DNA of 8,790 bases from JBOHNM01 sp050730675. GTDB lineage: Bacteria; Planctomycetota; Phycisphaerae; Phycisphaerales; UBA1924. The notes under the pieces are model-generated. The model was not told the DNA's origin. It saw nothing but the letters and a program-made list of their open reading frames with translations, and did not search any database. This document shows positions 1 to 5,926 of this stretch, piece after piece. The position numbers and the translations under genes are program-made. The number at the start of each line of letters is the position of its first letter. Position 1 is the first letter of the stretch. The stretch covers positions 1 to 8,790 of the forward strand of contig JBOHNM010000164.1 in NCBI GenBank assembly GCA_050730675.1. The letters run 5' to 3'.

Positions 1-167
1 CCCAGCCCCCCGGTGTTGGGCACCGGGCGTGGCGCCGCCTTCACCTGACCGGCGACGCCTGCGCCGTCGAGAGCCTTCATCCGGTGGCCGAGCGAACGCA
101 TGATCGCTGTGGTCGGCAGCGCGACGGCGAAGCCGACCGCGATCAAGATCAGCGCGATGGAGACCAT
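1..167 (-). CDS. Partial membrane glycosyltransferase family 4 protein (MraY/WecA/TagO-like), N-terminus only
   Basis: Only the first 55 codons are present; the gene runs off the left edge. The translation opens with a hydrophobic segment (about residues 2-22, VSIALILIAVGFAVALP), then MRSLGHRMKALD and APRPVPNTGG near residues 45-55. That order (one membrane helix, a basic loop, then an (H/P)RPxPxxGG motif) is the usual opening of polyprenyl-phosphate sugar-1-phosphate transferases such as WecA, TagO and MraY. These integral membrane enzymes load a sugar phosphate onto undecaprenyl phosphate for envelope polymers. The start is the ATG at 167-165; the only in-frame codon signal upstream is the rlmN stop (TAG, 197-195), so the start must lie in the gap. 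No strong Shine-Dalgarno is visible. The gene follows rlmN after 27 bp on the same strand, so it is probably cotranscribed. The catalytic aspartates lie outside the window, so the exact substrate cannot be called. Confidence 0.68.
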   Translation of the reverse strand, partial: MVSIALILIAVGFAVALPTTAIMRSLGHRMKALDGAGVAGQVKAAPRPVPNTGGL

Positions 168-194
168 GCACCGGGAGTGTATTGAAACCGGGCG

Positions 195-1376
195 CTACGC
201 GTGAGCGTTCTTGGCTTCATAGCGGAGCTGCCCGCACGCCGCGGCGATATCGCGGCCGCGGCTGGCTCGGATGTGCGAATTCGTGCCGCGGTCACGGAGG
301 ATGGTCTGGAAAGCCCGCACGCCCTCATCCGTCGGTCGCTGGAAGGGCATGCCCGCGACCTCGTTGTAGCGGATGAGGTTGACGTTGGCCCGAAGGGACT
401 TGGCAAGCCGCGCGAGTTCGACGGCGTGGTCCGGCTTGTCGTTGACGCCGCGGAGAAGGGTGTATTCGAGGGTGATCTCGCGGCCGGTCTTCTGGAACCA
501 CTTGTTGCAAGCGGACAAGAGCTGCGCGATGGTCGAGTACTCGGCCCAGGGGATCAACTCGCGGCGGATGTCGTCGGTCGGCGCGTGCAGGGAGAGGGCG
601 AGGGTGACGGGTGCATCGCACTCGGCGGCGAGGCGTTCGATGGCCGCGGGGAGCCCGACGGTGCTGATCGTCACCTTGCGGGCGCTGATGGCGTGACCCC
701 ACAGGCTGGTGATGACCTTGACGGCGTGCATGGTGGCGGCAAAGTTGCTCAGCGGCTCGCCCATGCCCATGAAGACGACGTTGGTGATGCGCGGCAGTTC
801 GTTGGGCTCGGCCCGCTTGGGCTCGGTGGTGCGCATCATGTCGCGCATGCGCCAGACCTGCTCGACGATCCGGCCGCCGGAGAGGTTGCTCTCGAGGCCG
901 CCGACACCCGACGCACAGAACTTGCACCCGACGGGGCATCCGACCTGCGAGCTGATGCACGCGGTACGCCGATCCTCGGTCGGGATCATGACGCACTCGG
1001 TGGTCTTGCGGTCATCAACGGCTGTTTCCCCTGCGATCGGCAGTGGGAGGGATGGAGAGCCCGTCGGGGCGGCGTCGCTCTCGGCGCGATGTTGCTTGGG
1101 GGTCTCGCTGTCGTCCCATGCGACCAGCAGTTTCTCGGTGCCGTCGCTCGCGGACTGGTGACGAACGACGTCACCCGAGAGGAACGCCATCTCGCGGGCG
1201 AGCATGTCGCGGTCGAGCTTGGAGAGGCTGGTCATCGCGGCGGGGTCGATGATGCCCTTGTGGTATACCCACTCGAGGATCTGTTTGGCGCGGAACGCGG
1301 GCATCTTTCGCTCGGCGCACCAGGCTGTGAGCGTCTCGGGAGTGAACGCGAAGATGTGGTTGGCCGGGTGGATCAA
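195..1376 (-). CDS. rlmN: Dual-specificity 23S rRNA (A2503)/tRNA (A37) C2-methyltransferase, radical SAM
   Basis: Cytosolic radical-SAM enzyme that methylates C2 of A2503 in 23S rRNA and, in characterised members, A37 of some tRNAs. The 393-residue product shows the family hallmarks in order: the resolving cysteine in TACISSQ (C140), the 4Fe-4S motif CPVGCKFC (C147, C151, C154), the SAM-binding MGMGEPLSN (about 203-211), LSLHAP (about 261-266), and the methyl-carrying cysteine in AACGQLR (C381). The start is a TTG at 1376-1374 inside a TTGA overlap with the ispH stop, preceded by GGGAAGG at 1387-1381; the next ATG would remove 24 residues of the N-terminal domain, so TTG is preferred. Translational coupling to ispH is likely. 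The protein is longer than usual because about 30 extra residues, rich in Ser, Pro and Ala, lie at about 90-123, between the N-terminal domain and the ECVMIP strand. Identity is secure; only the insertion is odd. Confidence 0.96.
   Translation of the reverse strand: MIHPANHIFAFTPETLTAWCAERKMPAFRAKQILEWVYHKGIIDPAAMTSLSKLDRDMLAREMAFLSGDVVRHQSASDGTEKLLVAWDDSETPKQHRAESDAAPTGSPSLPLPIAGETAVDDRKTTECVMIPTEDRRTACISSQVGCPVGCKFCASGVGGLESNLSGGRIVEQVWRMRDMMRTTEPKRAEPNELPRITNVVFMGMGEPLSNFAATMHAVKVITSLWGHAISARKVTISTVGLPAAIERLAAECDAPVTLALSLHAPTDDIRRELIPWAEYSTIAQLLSACNKWFQKTGREITLEYTLLRGVNDKPDHAVELARLAKSLRANVNLIRYNEVAGMPFQRPTDEGVRAFQTILRDRGTNSHIRASRGRDIAAACGQLRYEAKNAHA
1008..1112 (-). other. Low-complexity insertion within rlmN
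   Basis: This part of rlmN encodes about residues 89-123. In ordinary RlmN proteins the strand ending in LLVAWDD would connect within a few residues to the strand ECVMIPTEDR; here about 30 residues intervene, including SPSLPLPIAGE. The DNA under LPLPIAGE forms an imperfect dyad (see the hairpin at 1027-1048). The reading frame is preserved and all catalytic residues are intact, so the enzyme is probably active. That it came from insertion of a small palindromic repeat is inference. Confidence 0.6.
1027..1048. repeat. Imperfect inverted repeat (hairpin) inside rlmN
   Basis: On the plus strand TCCC-CTGC (1027-1034), a 5-base loop GATCG (1035-1039), then GCAG (1040-1043), a single unpaired T (1044) and GGGA (1045-1048) give an 8-bp stem with one bulge. 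It falls exactly in the extra, low-complexity part of rlmN. It could be the core of a dispersed palindromic repeat; no second copy was noticed in this window by eye. Confidence 0.5.
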
Positions 1377-2431
1377 ACGGCCTTCCCGCCGATGGTCAGC
1401 GGCACCGCCCCGTACTGATCTTCGGTCAATTCATAGTGCCCGACACGGATGCGCCGACTCTCGGGGTCGATGCCCTTTTCACGCATGAGCTTCTTGAGCG
1501 TCGCGGGGATGGCGAACTCGACATCTTCGTTGAAGACGTCGCGCTGTTCAAGCCCGCCGCCAAATTTTTTGATCAGCGTCCGGCAGAGGTCGGCGACGAG
1601 GTCTTCCGGAGCCGAAGCGCCGGCAGTGATGAAGACCGTCGCATCGCGTCCGCCGCCGGGGGTGTCGTCAAACCATTCGTGGCGCAGCTCGCTCACATCG
1701 TCGAGCAGGTACGCGGGGCGGCCGACGTTCTGCGAGATCTCGGTGAGGCGCACGGAGTTGCTGCTGTTCTTGCTGCCCACAACCAGCACCAAGTCGCACT
1801 CCGGCGCGACTTGGCGCACGGCCTGCTGACGGTTGGTGGTGGCGTAGCAGATGTCCGAGCCCGGCGGCTCTTTGATATTCGGGAATGCCCGCTTGAGCGC
1901 CGCGATGATCACGCCGGCATCGTCGGTGCTCAGCGTCGTCTGGGTCAGATAGACGAGCTTGTTGGGGTCGTTGATCTTGAGGCTCGGGATGTCGTCGGGC
2001 GACTCGACAACCTGCGTGCTGTCGGGCGCCTCACCACGGGTGCCGACGACTTCCTGGTGGTCCTCGTGCCCGACGAGCAAGATCTGATATCCCTGCTTGG
2101 CGTAACGGATCGCTTCCGAGTGCACCTTTGTCACCAAGGGGCACGTGGCATCGACCGCCGTCAAGTTCCGCTGGCGGGCCAGCTCACGCATCGCGGGGCT
2201 GACGCCGTGGGCGCTGAAGACCAGGATTGATCCCTCGGGAACATCGTTCAGGTCCTCGATGAAGATCGCCCCGCGGTCGATGAACCGCTTGACGACGTGC
2301 TTGTTATGCACGATCTCGTGATAGACGTAAATGGGAACTTCGGGGTACAACTGCAAGAGCTGATCGACAACGTCGACCGCCATATGCACGCCGGCGCAGA
2401 ACCCACGGGGATTGGAGAGGATGATCCGCAT
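1373..2431 (-). CDS. ispH: 4-hydroxy-3-methylbut-2-enyl diphosphate reductase
   Basis: Last step of the MEP pathway: reduces HMBPP to IPP and DMAPP with a 4Fe-4S cluster in the cytosol. The three cluster cysteines are C12 (NPRGFCAGV), C97 (DATCPLV) and C195 (SDICYATTNRQ), at almost the same positions as in E. coli. HGVSP (about 75-79), GHEDHQEVVGT (121-131, with the proton-donor Glu at 127), TQTT (163-166), SKNSSNSVRL (220-229) and TAGASAPE (269-276) complete the active site. I start it at the ATG 2431-2429, because AGGTGG lies just upstream and the product then begins MRIILSNPRGFCAG like other IspH proteins; a GTG two codons earlier (2437) is possible but would sit inside the Shine-Dalgarno. 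The product is 352 residues, about 35 more than typical, mostly a C-terminal tail after about residue 320. The gene is divergent from hpnC and overlaps rlmN by 4 bp. Confidence 0.97.
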   Translation of the reverse strand: MRIILSNPRGFCAGVHMAVDVVDQLLQLYPEVPIYVYHEIVHNKHVVKRFIDRGAIFIEDLNDVPEGSILVFSAHGVSPAMRELARQRNLTAVDATCPLVTKVHSEAIRYAKQGYQILLVGHEDHQEVVGTRGEAPDSTQVVESPDDIPSLKINDPNKLVYLTQTTLSTDDAGVIIAALKRAFPNIKEPPGSDICYATTNRQQAVRQVAPECDLVLVVGSKNSSNSVRLTEISQNVGRPAYLLDDVSELRHEWFDDTPGGGRDATVFITAGASAPEDLVADLCRTLIKKFGGGLEQRDVFNEDVEFAIPATLKKLMREKGIDPESRRIRVGHYELTEDQYGAVPLTIGGKAV

Positions 2432-2433
2432 GT

Positions 2434-2439
2434 CCACCT
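2434..2439 (-). promoter_or_regulatory. Ribosome binding site of ispH
   Basis: AGGTGG on the minus strand; the AGG part ends 5 nt before the ATG at 2431. It supports that ATG over the GTG at 2437, which overlaps it. Confidence 0.6.
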
Positions 2440-2490
2440 ATTCTACTCGTCCAGAAGCGGCCCTCCGCCGCTGACCGTCTGCACCGCTTC

Positions 2491-2496
2491 GGAGAG
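2491..2496 (+). promoter_or_regulatory. Ribosome binding site that places the hpnC start
   Basis: GGAGAG, with GGAG ending 6 nt before an in-frame TTG at 2501. No comparable site precedes the in-frame GTG at 2537. The in-frame ATG at 2297 would place the start deep inside ispH on the opposite strand. This site is the main reason for choosing TTG 2501. Confidence 0.55.
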
Positions 2497-2500
2497 CCGA

Positions 2501-3487
2501 TTGACCGTCGCCGTTCCCGATCCCCGCGCCCCGATCGTGCCGCAGCTTGAGCGCTTCGGCCCCCGGTCCGAGGCCGCGGCCCCCACGCGGGAGGAGGCGA
2601 TCGCGTACACCCGGACGCTGGCGACCAGCCACTACGAGAACTTCAGCGTGCTGTCGTCGCTGGTGCCTGCCGATCTGCGCGACGATTTCGGTGCGGTGTA
2701 CGCCTTCTGCCGCTGGGCGGATGACCTCGGGGACGAAACCGGCCACGACGAGGCGGCCCGGACACGATCGCTGGAGTTGCTGGCATGGTGGCGTGAAGAG
2801 CTGCGGGCGTGCTTTGCAGGCGAGCCTCGGCATGCAGTATTCGTCGCACTCGCCGAAACCGTCCGCAAGCACGCCTTGCCGATCGAACCGTTCGACCACC
2901 TCATCCAAGCCTTCGAGCAGGATCAGCGCGTGCAGGCATACGACACGTGGGCGCAGGTCTTGGACTACTGCACGCGCAGCGCCAACCCCGTTGGGCGGCT
3001 GGTGCTCATGCTCGCGGGACACCCGGATGTGCCGGAGAACCGTGAGCTGTTCGTGATGAGCGATGCCACCTGCACCGCCTTGCAACTCACGAACTTCTGG
3101 CAGGACGTGCGGCGTGATTTGGTCGAGCGCGACCGCATCTACATGCCGGCAGCTGACACGAACATCACCCCCGCCATGCTCCGCGACTGGATGGGGCGAC
3201 CCAACGATCCCGAGGCACGAGTGCCTTTCATCCTGGGTCTGCGTGGTTTGGTCGAGAAGACCTGGCCGCTGTTCAAGGTCGGTCAAACACTCCCCGACCG
3301 GGTCGATCCGCGGATCCGCCCCGTCATCTGGTTGTTCGGGGCGGGAGGCCAGGCGGTGCTCAATAAAGTGGAGCGGTGCGGTTGCACAACGCTCTGGACC
3401 CGGCCACGATTGGGGAAGGCCTCGAAGCTCGCCCTGGTGGCGCGGGCATGGATCATGGCCAAGACCGTGGGACGTTCAGGTAAGTGA
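2501..3487 (+). CDS. hpnC: Squalene synthase HpnC (hydroxysqualene-forming)
   Basis: Member of the trans-isoprenyl diphosphate head-to-head synthase fold. In the bacterial three-enzyme route HpnC converts presqualene diphosphate, made by HpnD, to hydroxysqualene. From the TTG start the product is 328 residues. Visible motifs are SHYENFSVLSSLVP (about 43-56, the HYENFSV signature typical of HpnC), the first Asp-rich motif in FCRWADDLGDE (D74, D75, D78) and the second in NFWQDVRRD (D202, D206) followed by RDRIYMP. Unlike a generic phytoene synthase, the HYENF start and the placement before hpnD and hpnE point to HpnC. The stop overlaps the hpnD start (GTGA), so translation is probably coupled. 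The open frame extends upstream to 2297 through the ispH region, but those codons look like antisense of ispH. The exact start is the uncertain part; the function call is firm. Confidence 0.9.
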   Translation: MTVAVPDPRAPIVPQLERFGPRSEAAAPTREEAIAYTRTLATSHYENFSVLSSLVPADLRDDFGAVYAFCRWADDLGDETGHDEAARTRSLELLAWWREELRACFAGEPRHAVFVALAETVRKHALPIEPFDHLIQAFEQDQRVQAYDTWAQVLDYCTRSANPVGRLVLMLAGHPDVPENRELFVMSDATCTALQLTNFWQDVRRDLVERDRIYMPAADTNITPAMLRDWMGRPNDPEARVPFILGLRGLVEKTWPLFKVGQTLPDRVDPRIRPVIWLFGAGGQAVLNKVERCGCTTLWTRPRLGKASKLALVARAWIMAKTVGRSGK

Positions 3488-4485
3488 CGACATTGCCCGC
3501 CCAGCTCGACGCTCCCCACGCTGCGCATTCCACTGCGGGCATAGTCCCGTCGCTTGTGGGGGTGGGCGAAGAGCAACTGGCCGCGGCGTTCACCGAGTGC
3601 AAGGAGATCACCCGCGAGCGGGCCCGCAACTTCTACTACGGGCTGAAGCTCCTTCCCGAGCCGCGGAGATCAGGTGTCTTTGCGATCTACGGGTGGATGC
3701 GCCAAGCCGATGACTGTGCCGATGAGGGAGGCGACATCACATTCCGGCGCGAGGCTTTGGCACAGTTCGCCGCGACCACCCGGGCCGCGCTCGGCGGGAC
3801 GATCGATGCAAGTGCTTCGCCCATGTGGTTGGCACTCGCCGCGACCGTCAGCAGCTACCGGCTTGATCCGCGATTGCTTCTCGACACCCTCGACGGGCTG
3901 TCGGAGGACCTCGACCATGCCGGTTACGCCACCGATGCCGAGCTGGAGCAGTACTGCTATCGCGTGGCGTCCACGGTTGGGCTGCTGTGCGTCGGTGTGT
4001 GGGGCCTGCGCGACGGACTGAGCGAAACCGATGCTGCCCGCGTACGGGAACTCGCCATCGCCCGCGGCCAGGCTTTCCAGTTGACCAACATCCTGCGCGA
4101 CTTTGCGAGCGATTACGACGATGCGCCGTCACGCGTCTACCTCTCGCGCGAGTCGTTCGAGCGCATGGGGCTCAATCCTTGCCAGCTCCGCGACTGGGCC
4201 CAACCCGAACGCTGCGAGCGGTACGTGCTGGCCCAAGCACAGAGAGCCCGGGACTACTACCTCGCGTCCGCAGACCTCGACACACTGATCGCACCCGACT
4301 GCGTCCCCACCCTGTGGGCGATGACCCGTATCTACTCCGGCCTGTTGGATGTCATCGCCGCCGATCCCAGGCGCGTGGTTTCGGGTCCGCGGATCCGGTT
4401 GTCCGGCATGCGCAAGACCGCCATCGCCCTCCGCGCCATGGTCCGCAGCAAGCTCGCGACGCGCAGCGTCCCGGGAGCCCGATGA
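3484..4485 (+). CDS. hpnD: Presqualene diphosphate synthase HpnD
   Basis: Condenses two farnesyl diphosphates head-to-head to presqualene diphosphate, the first committed step to squalene. The 333-residue protein has the RARNFYYGLKLLP opening (about 46-58), the first Asp motif in IYGWMRQADDCADE (D76, D77, D80), the YCYRVASTVGLL helix (157-168) and the second Asp motif QLTNILRDFASDYD (D206, D210). In many HpnD proteins the second motif reads RDVxED; here it is RDFASD, which keeps both metal-binding Asp residues. The start is GTG at 3484, overlapping the hpnC stop by 4 bp, with only a short AGG 3 nt upstream, so initiation probably depends on ribosomes finishing hpnC. The first 30 or so residues are a variable Ala/His-rich leader. 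A phytoene synthase is the alternative, but the hpnC-hpnD-hpnE order argues strongly for HpnD. Confidence 0.9.
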   Translation: MTTLPAQLDAPHAAHSTAGIVPSLVGVGEEQLAAAFTECKEITRERARNFYYGLKLLPEPRRSGVFAIYGWMRQADDCADEGGDITFRREALAQFAATTRAALGGTIDASASPMWLALAATVSSYRLDPRLLLDTLDGLSEDLDHAGYATDAELEQYCYRVASTVGLLCVGVWGLRDGLSETDAARVRELAIARGQAFQLTNILRDFASDYDDAPSRVYLSRESFERMGLNPCQLRDWAQPERCERYVLAQAQRARDYYLASADLDTLIAPDCVPTLWAMTRIYSGLLDVIAADPRRVVSGPRIRLSGMRKTAIALRAMVRSKLATRSVPGAR

Positions 4486-5900
4486 CCTCGCGCCGATCTG
4501 TCATCGTGGTCGGCGGCGGCATCGCCGGGATCGCCGCGGCACTGCGCCTTGCCGAGTCGGGTGTCGCCGTCACACTCCTGGAGACCCGGAAGAAACTCGG
4601 CGGCCGCGCAACCTCCTTCGTCGATGTTCGCACCGGCCAGACGCTCGACAACTGCCAGCACGTCGCTCTGGGCTGCTGTACCAACTACCTCGACATGCTC
4701 GGACGACTTGGAGTCGCCGACAAGATCCGGTGGGACCATGAGCAATACTGGGTCGAACCCGGCGGACGCACCAGCACGATCCGTCCTGGACCTCTCCCGG
4801 CACCGGCACACTTTGGATTCTCCGTTCTCGCTGCTCATTTCCTGAGCGTCGGTGAGAAGCTCAAGCTCGCACTCGCCATGCGGGCGGTCATGCGGGCCGA
4901 CCGGAGCCGATGGGGGGCCCGCACCTTCGCGGACTTCCTCACCAAGCACGGCCAGCCGCGCACGCTCATCGAGAAGTTCTGGTCACCCGTTGTCGTCAGC
5001 GCGTGCAATCTCACGTGCGATCGCGTCTGTGCGGCCTCCGCCCTCCACGTCTTTCAGGATGGCTTCTGTGCCACACGCAACAGCGCCGCCATCGGCATCG
5101 CCACGGTGCCCCTACTCGAACTGTATGACCGGGCCGAAGAAGTCATCACCCGCGCCGGTGGCATCATCCGGCTCGGCGCGAGCGTCGATCGTCTCGACAC
5201 CACCAGCGCCACCACCAACGGCGAGACGCTGACCGCGGACCATGTGATCTGTGCCTTGCCGCCTGAGCGTGCGACCGAGGTGATCGCGCCGGAACTTCGA
5301 GCATCGGATTCACGCTTTGCCGCGCTCGATCGAATCACCCACAGCCCGATCCTCGGCGTACACCTGGTCTTCGATCGCCCCGTGCTCCTCCTCCCGCACG
5401 CAGTGCTCGTGGAGGGCGCAACACAGTGGCTTTTCCGTAAGGACGGCGAAGGCCGCGCGGTCCACGCTGTCATCAGCGCTGCCGACGAGTGGATGCACCT
5501 CGACGAAGCCGAGATTGGCCGCCGCGTCCTCGCCGATCTGCACACGTACTTTCCGGCCTCGCGCCAAGTCCAGCCCGTCAGCATCCGGCCAGTCAAGGAA
5601 AAGCGGGCCACCTTCGCCGCCACGCCCGAAGTCGAGCCCCTCCGCCCAACCGCCACCGGTCCCAGCGGCCTTATCCTCGCGGGCGATTACACCGCTGTCG
5701 GCTGGCCCGCGACCATGGAAGGGGCCACCCGCAGCGGCTACATCGCGGCGGCCGCGGCGCTCGGGCACACTCCGCAGGAGTTCCTGCTTCCGGACCTCAA
5801 GAAGGCCTTACTCGCTCGCGTCATGGGGCTGCGGGACGGTCCGCTCCCCGGCTCGGTCGTCGAATTCCAACTCCAACGCCCGGCCGCAGCGTTCACCTAA
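4482..5900 (+). CDS. hpnE: Hydroxysqualene dehydroxylase HpnE, FAD-dependent
   Basis: Flavin amine-oxidase/phytoene-desaturase-type enzyme that removes the hydroxyl from hydroxysqualene to give squalene. The 472-residue product opens with a dinucleotide-binding fold: VIVVGGGIAGIAAALRLAES (G11-G13-G16), an acidic residue at the end of the second strand (E34) and KKLGGRATS (about 38-45). The C-terminal FAD motif is LILAGDYTAVGWPATMEGA (about 397-415), which closely fits the HpnE pattern GDWTxTGxPATxEGA. The start is ATG 4482 in an ATGA overlap with the hpnD stop, with GGGAG 4 nt upstream; the frame stays open far upstream, but there it is a shadow of hpnD. As the last of three overlapping genes it completes the FPP-to-squalene module. 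A carotenoid desaturase is the other family possibility, made unlikely by the neighbours. Confidence 0.9.
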   Translation: MTSRRSVIVVGGGIAGIAAALRLAESGVAVTLLETRKKLGGRATSFVDVRTGQTLDNCQHVALGCCTNYLDMLGRLGVADKIRWDHEQYWVEPGGRTSTIRPGPLPAPAHFGFSVLAAHFLSVGEKLKLALAMRAVMRADRSRWGARTFADFLTKHGQPRTLIEKFWSPVVVSACNLTCDRVCAASALHVFQDGFCATRNSAAIGIATVPLLELYDRAEEVITRAGGIIRLGASVDRLDTTSATTNGETLTADHVICALPPERATEVIAPELRASDSRFAALDRITHSPILGVHLVFDRPVLLLPHAVLVEGATQWLFRKDGEGRAVHAVISAADEWMHLDEAEIGRRVLADLHTYFPASRQVQPVSIRPVKEKRATFAATPEVEPLRPTATGPSGLILAGDYTAVGWPATMEGATRSGYIAAAAALGHTPQEFLLPDLKKALLARVMGLRDGPLPGSVVEFQLQRPAAAFT

Positions 5901-5914
5901 ACTCTCCCAACACC

Positions 5915-5919
5915 AGGAG
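5915..5919 (+). promoter_or_regulatory. Strong ribosome binding site of the EEP-family gene
   Basis: AGGAG, 7 nt before the ATG at 5927. It fixes the start at the Cys-rich MSCGCGG sequence, although the same frame stays open upstream to about 5489 as a shadow of hpnE. Confidence 0.75.
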
Positions 5920-5926
5920 TTCACCC

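Noticed and set aside
201..1418. 405-codon open frame on the plus strand opposite rlmN
   Set aside because: It is the antisense of a secure rlmN gene; its Gly/Asp/Val-rich translation has no recognisable motif, and long antisense frames are expected at this GC content.
1436..2230. 264-codon open frame opposite ispH
   Set aside because: Antisense shadow of ispH with no domain signature or ribosome site; ispH has all active-site residues.
2439..2445. TAGAAT-like -10 element (minus strand) just before ispH
   Set aside because: It overlaps the ribosome binding site region and lies about 8 nt from the ATG, with no -35 partner; it would need a nearly leaderless mRNA.
2438..3286. 282-codon minus-strand frame opposite hpnC, ending right at the ispH start
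   Set aside because: hpnC on the other strand has both Asp-rich motifs; the antisense product has no recognisable features and would occupy the ispH promoter region.
3987..4481. Upstream extension of the hpnE frame over hpnD
   Set aside because: The Arg/Pro-rich translation is an out-of-frame reading of hpnD; ATG 4482 with GGGAG and an ATGA overlap is a clear start.
5489..5926. Upstream extension of the EEP frame over hpnE
   Set aside because: The translation is Arg/Pro-rich shadow sequence; AGGAG at 5915 and the ATG at 5927 give a clear start.
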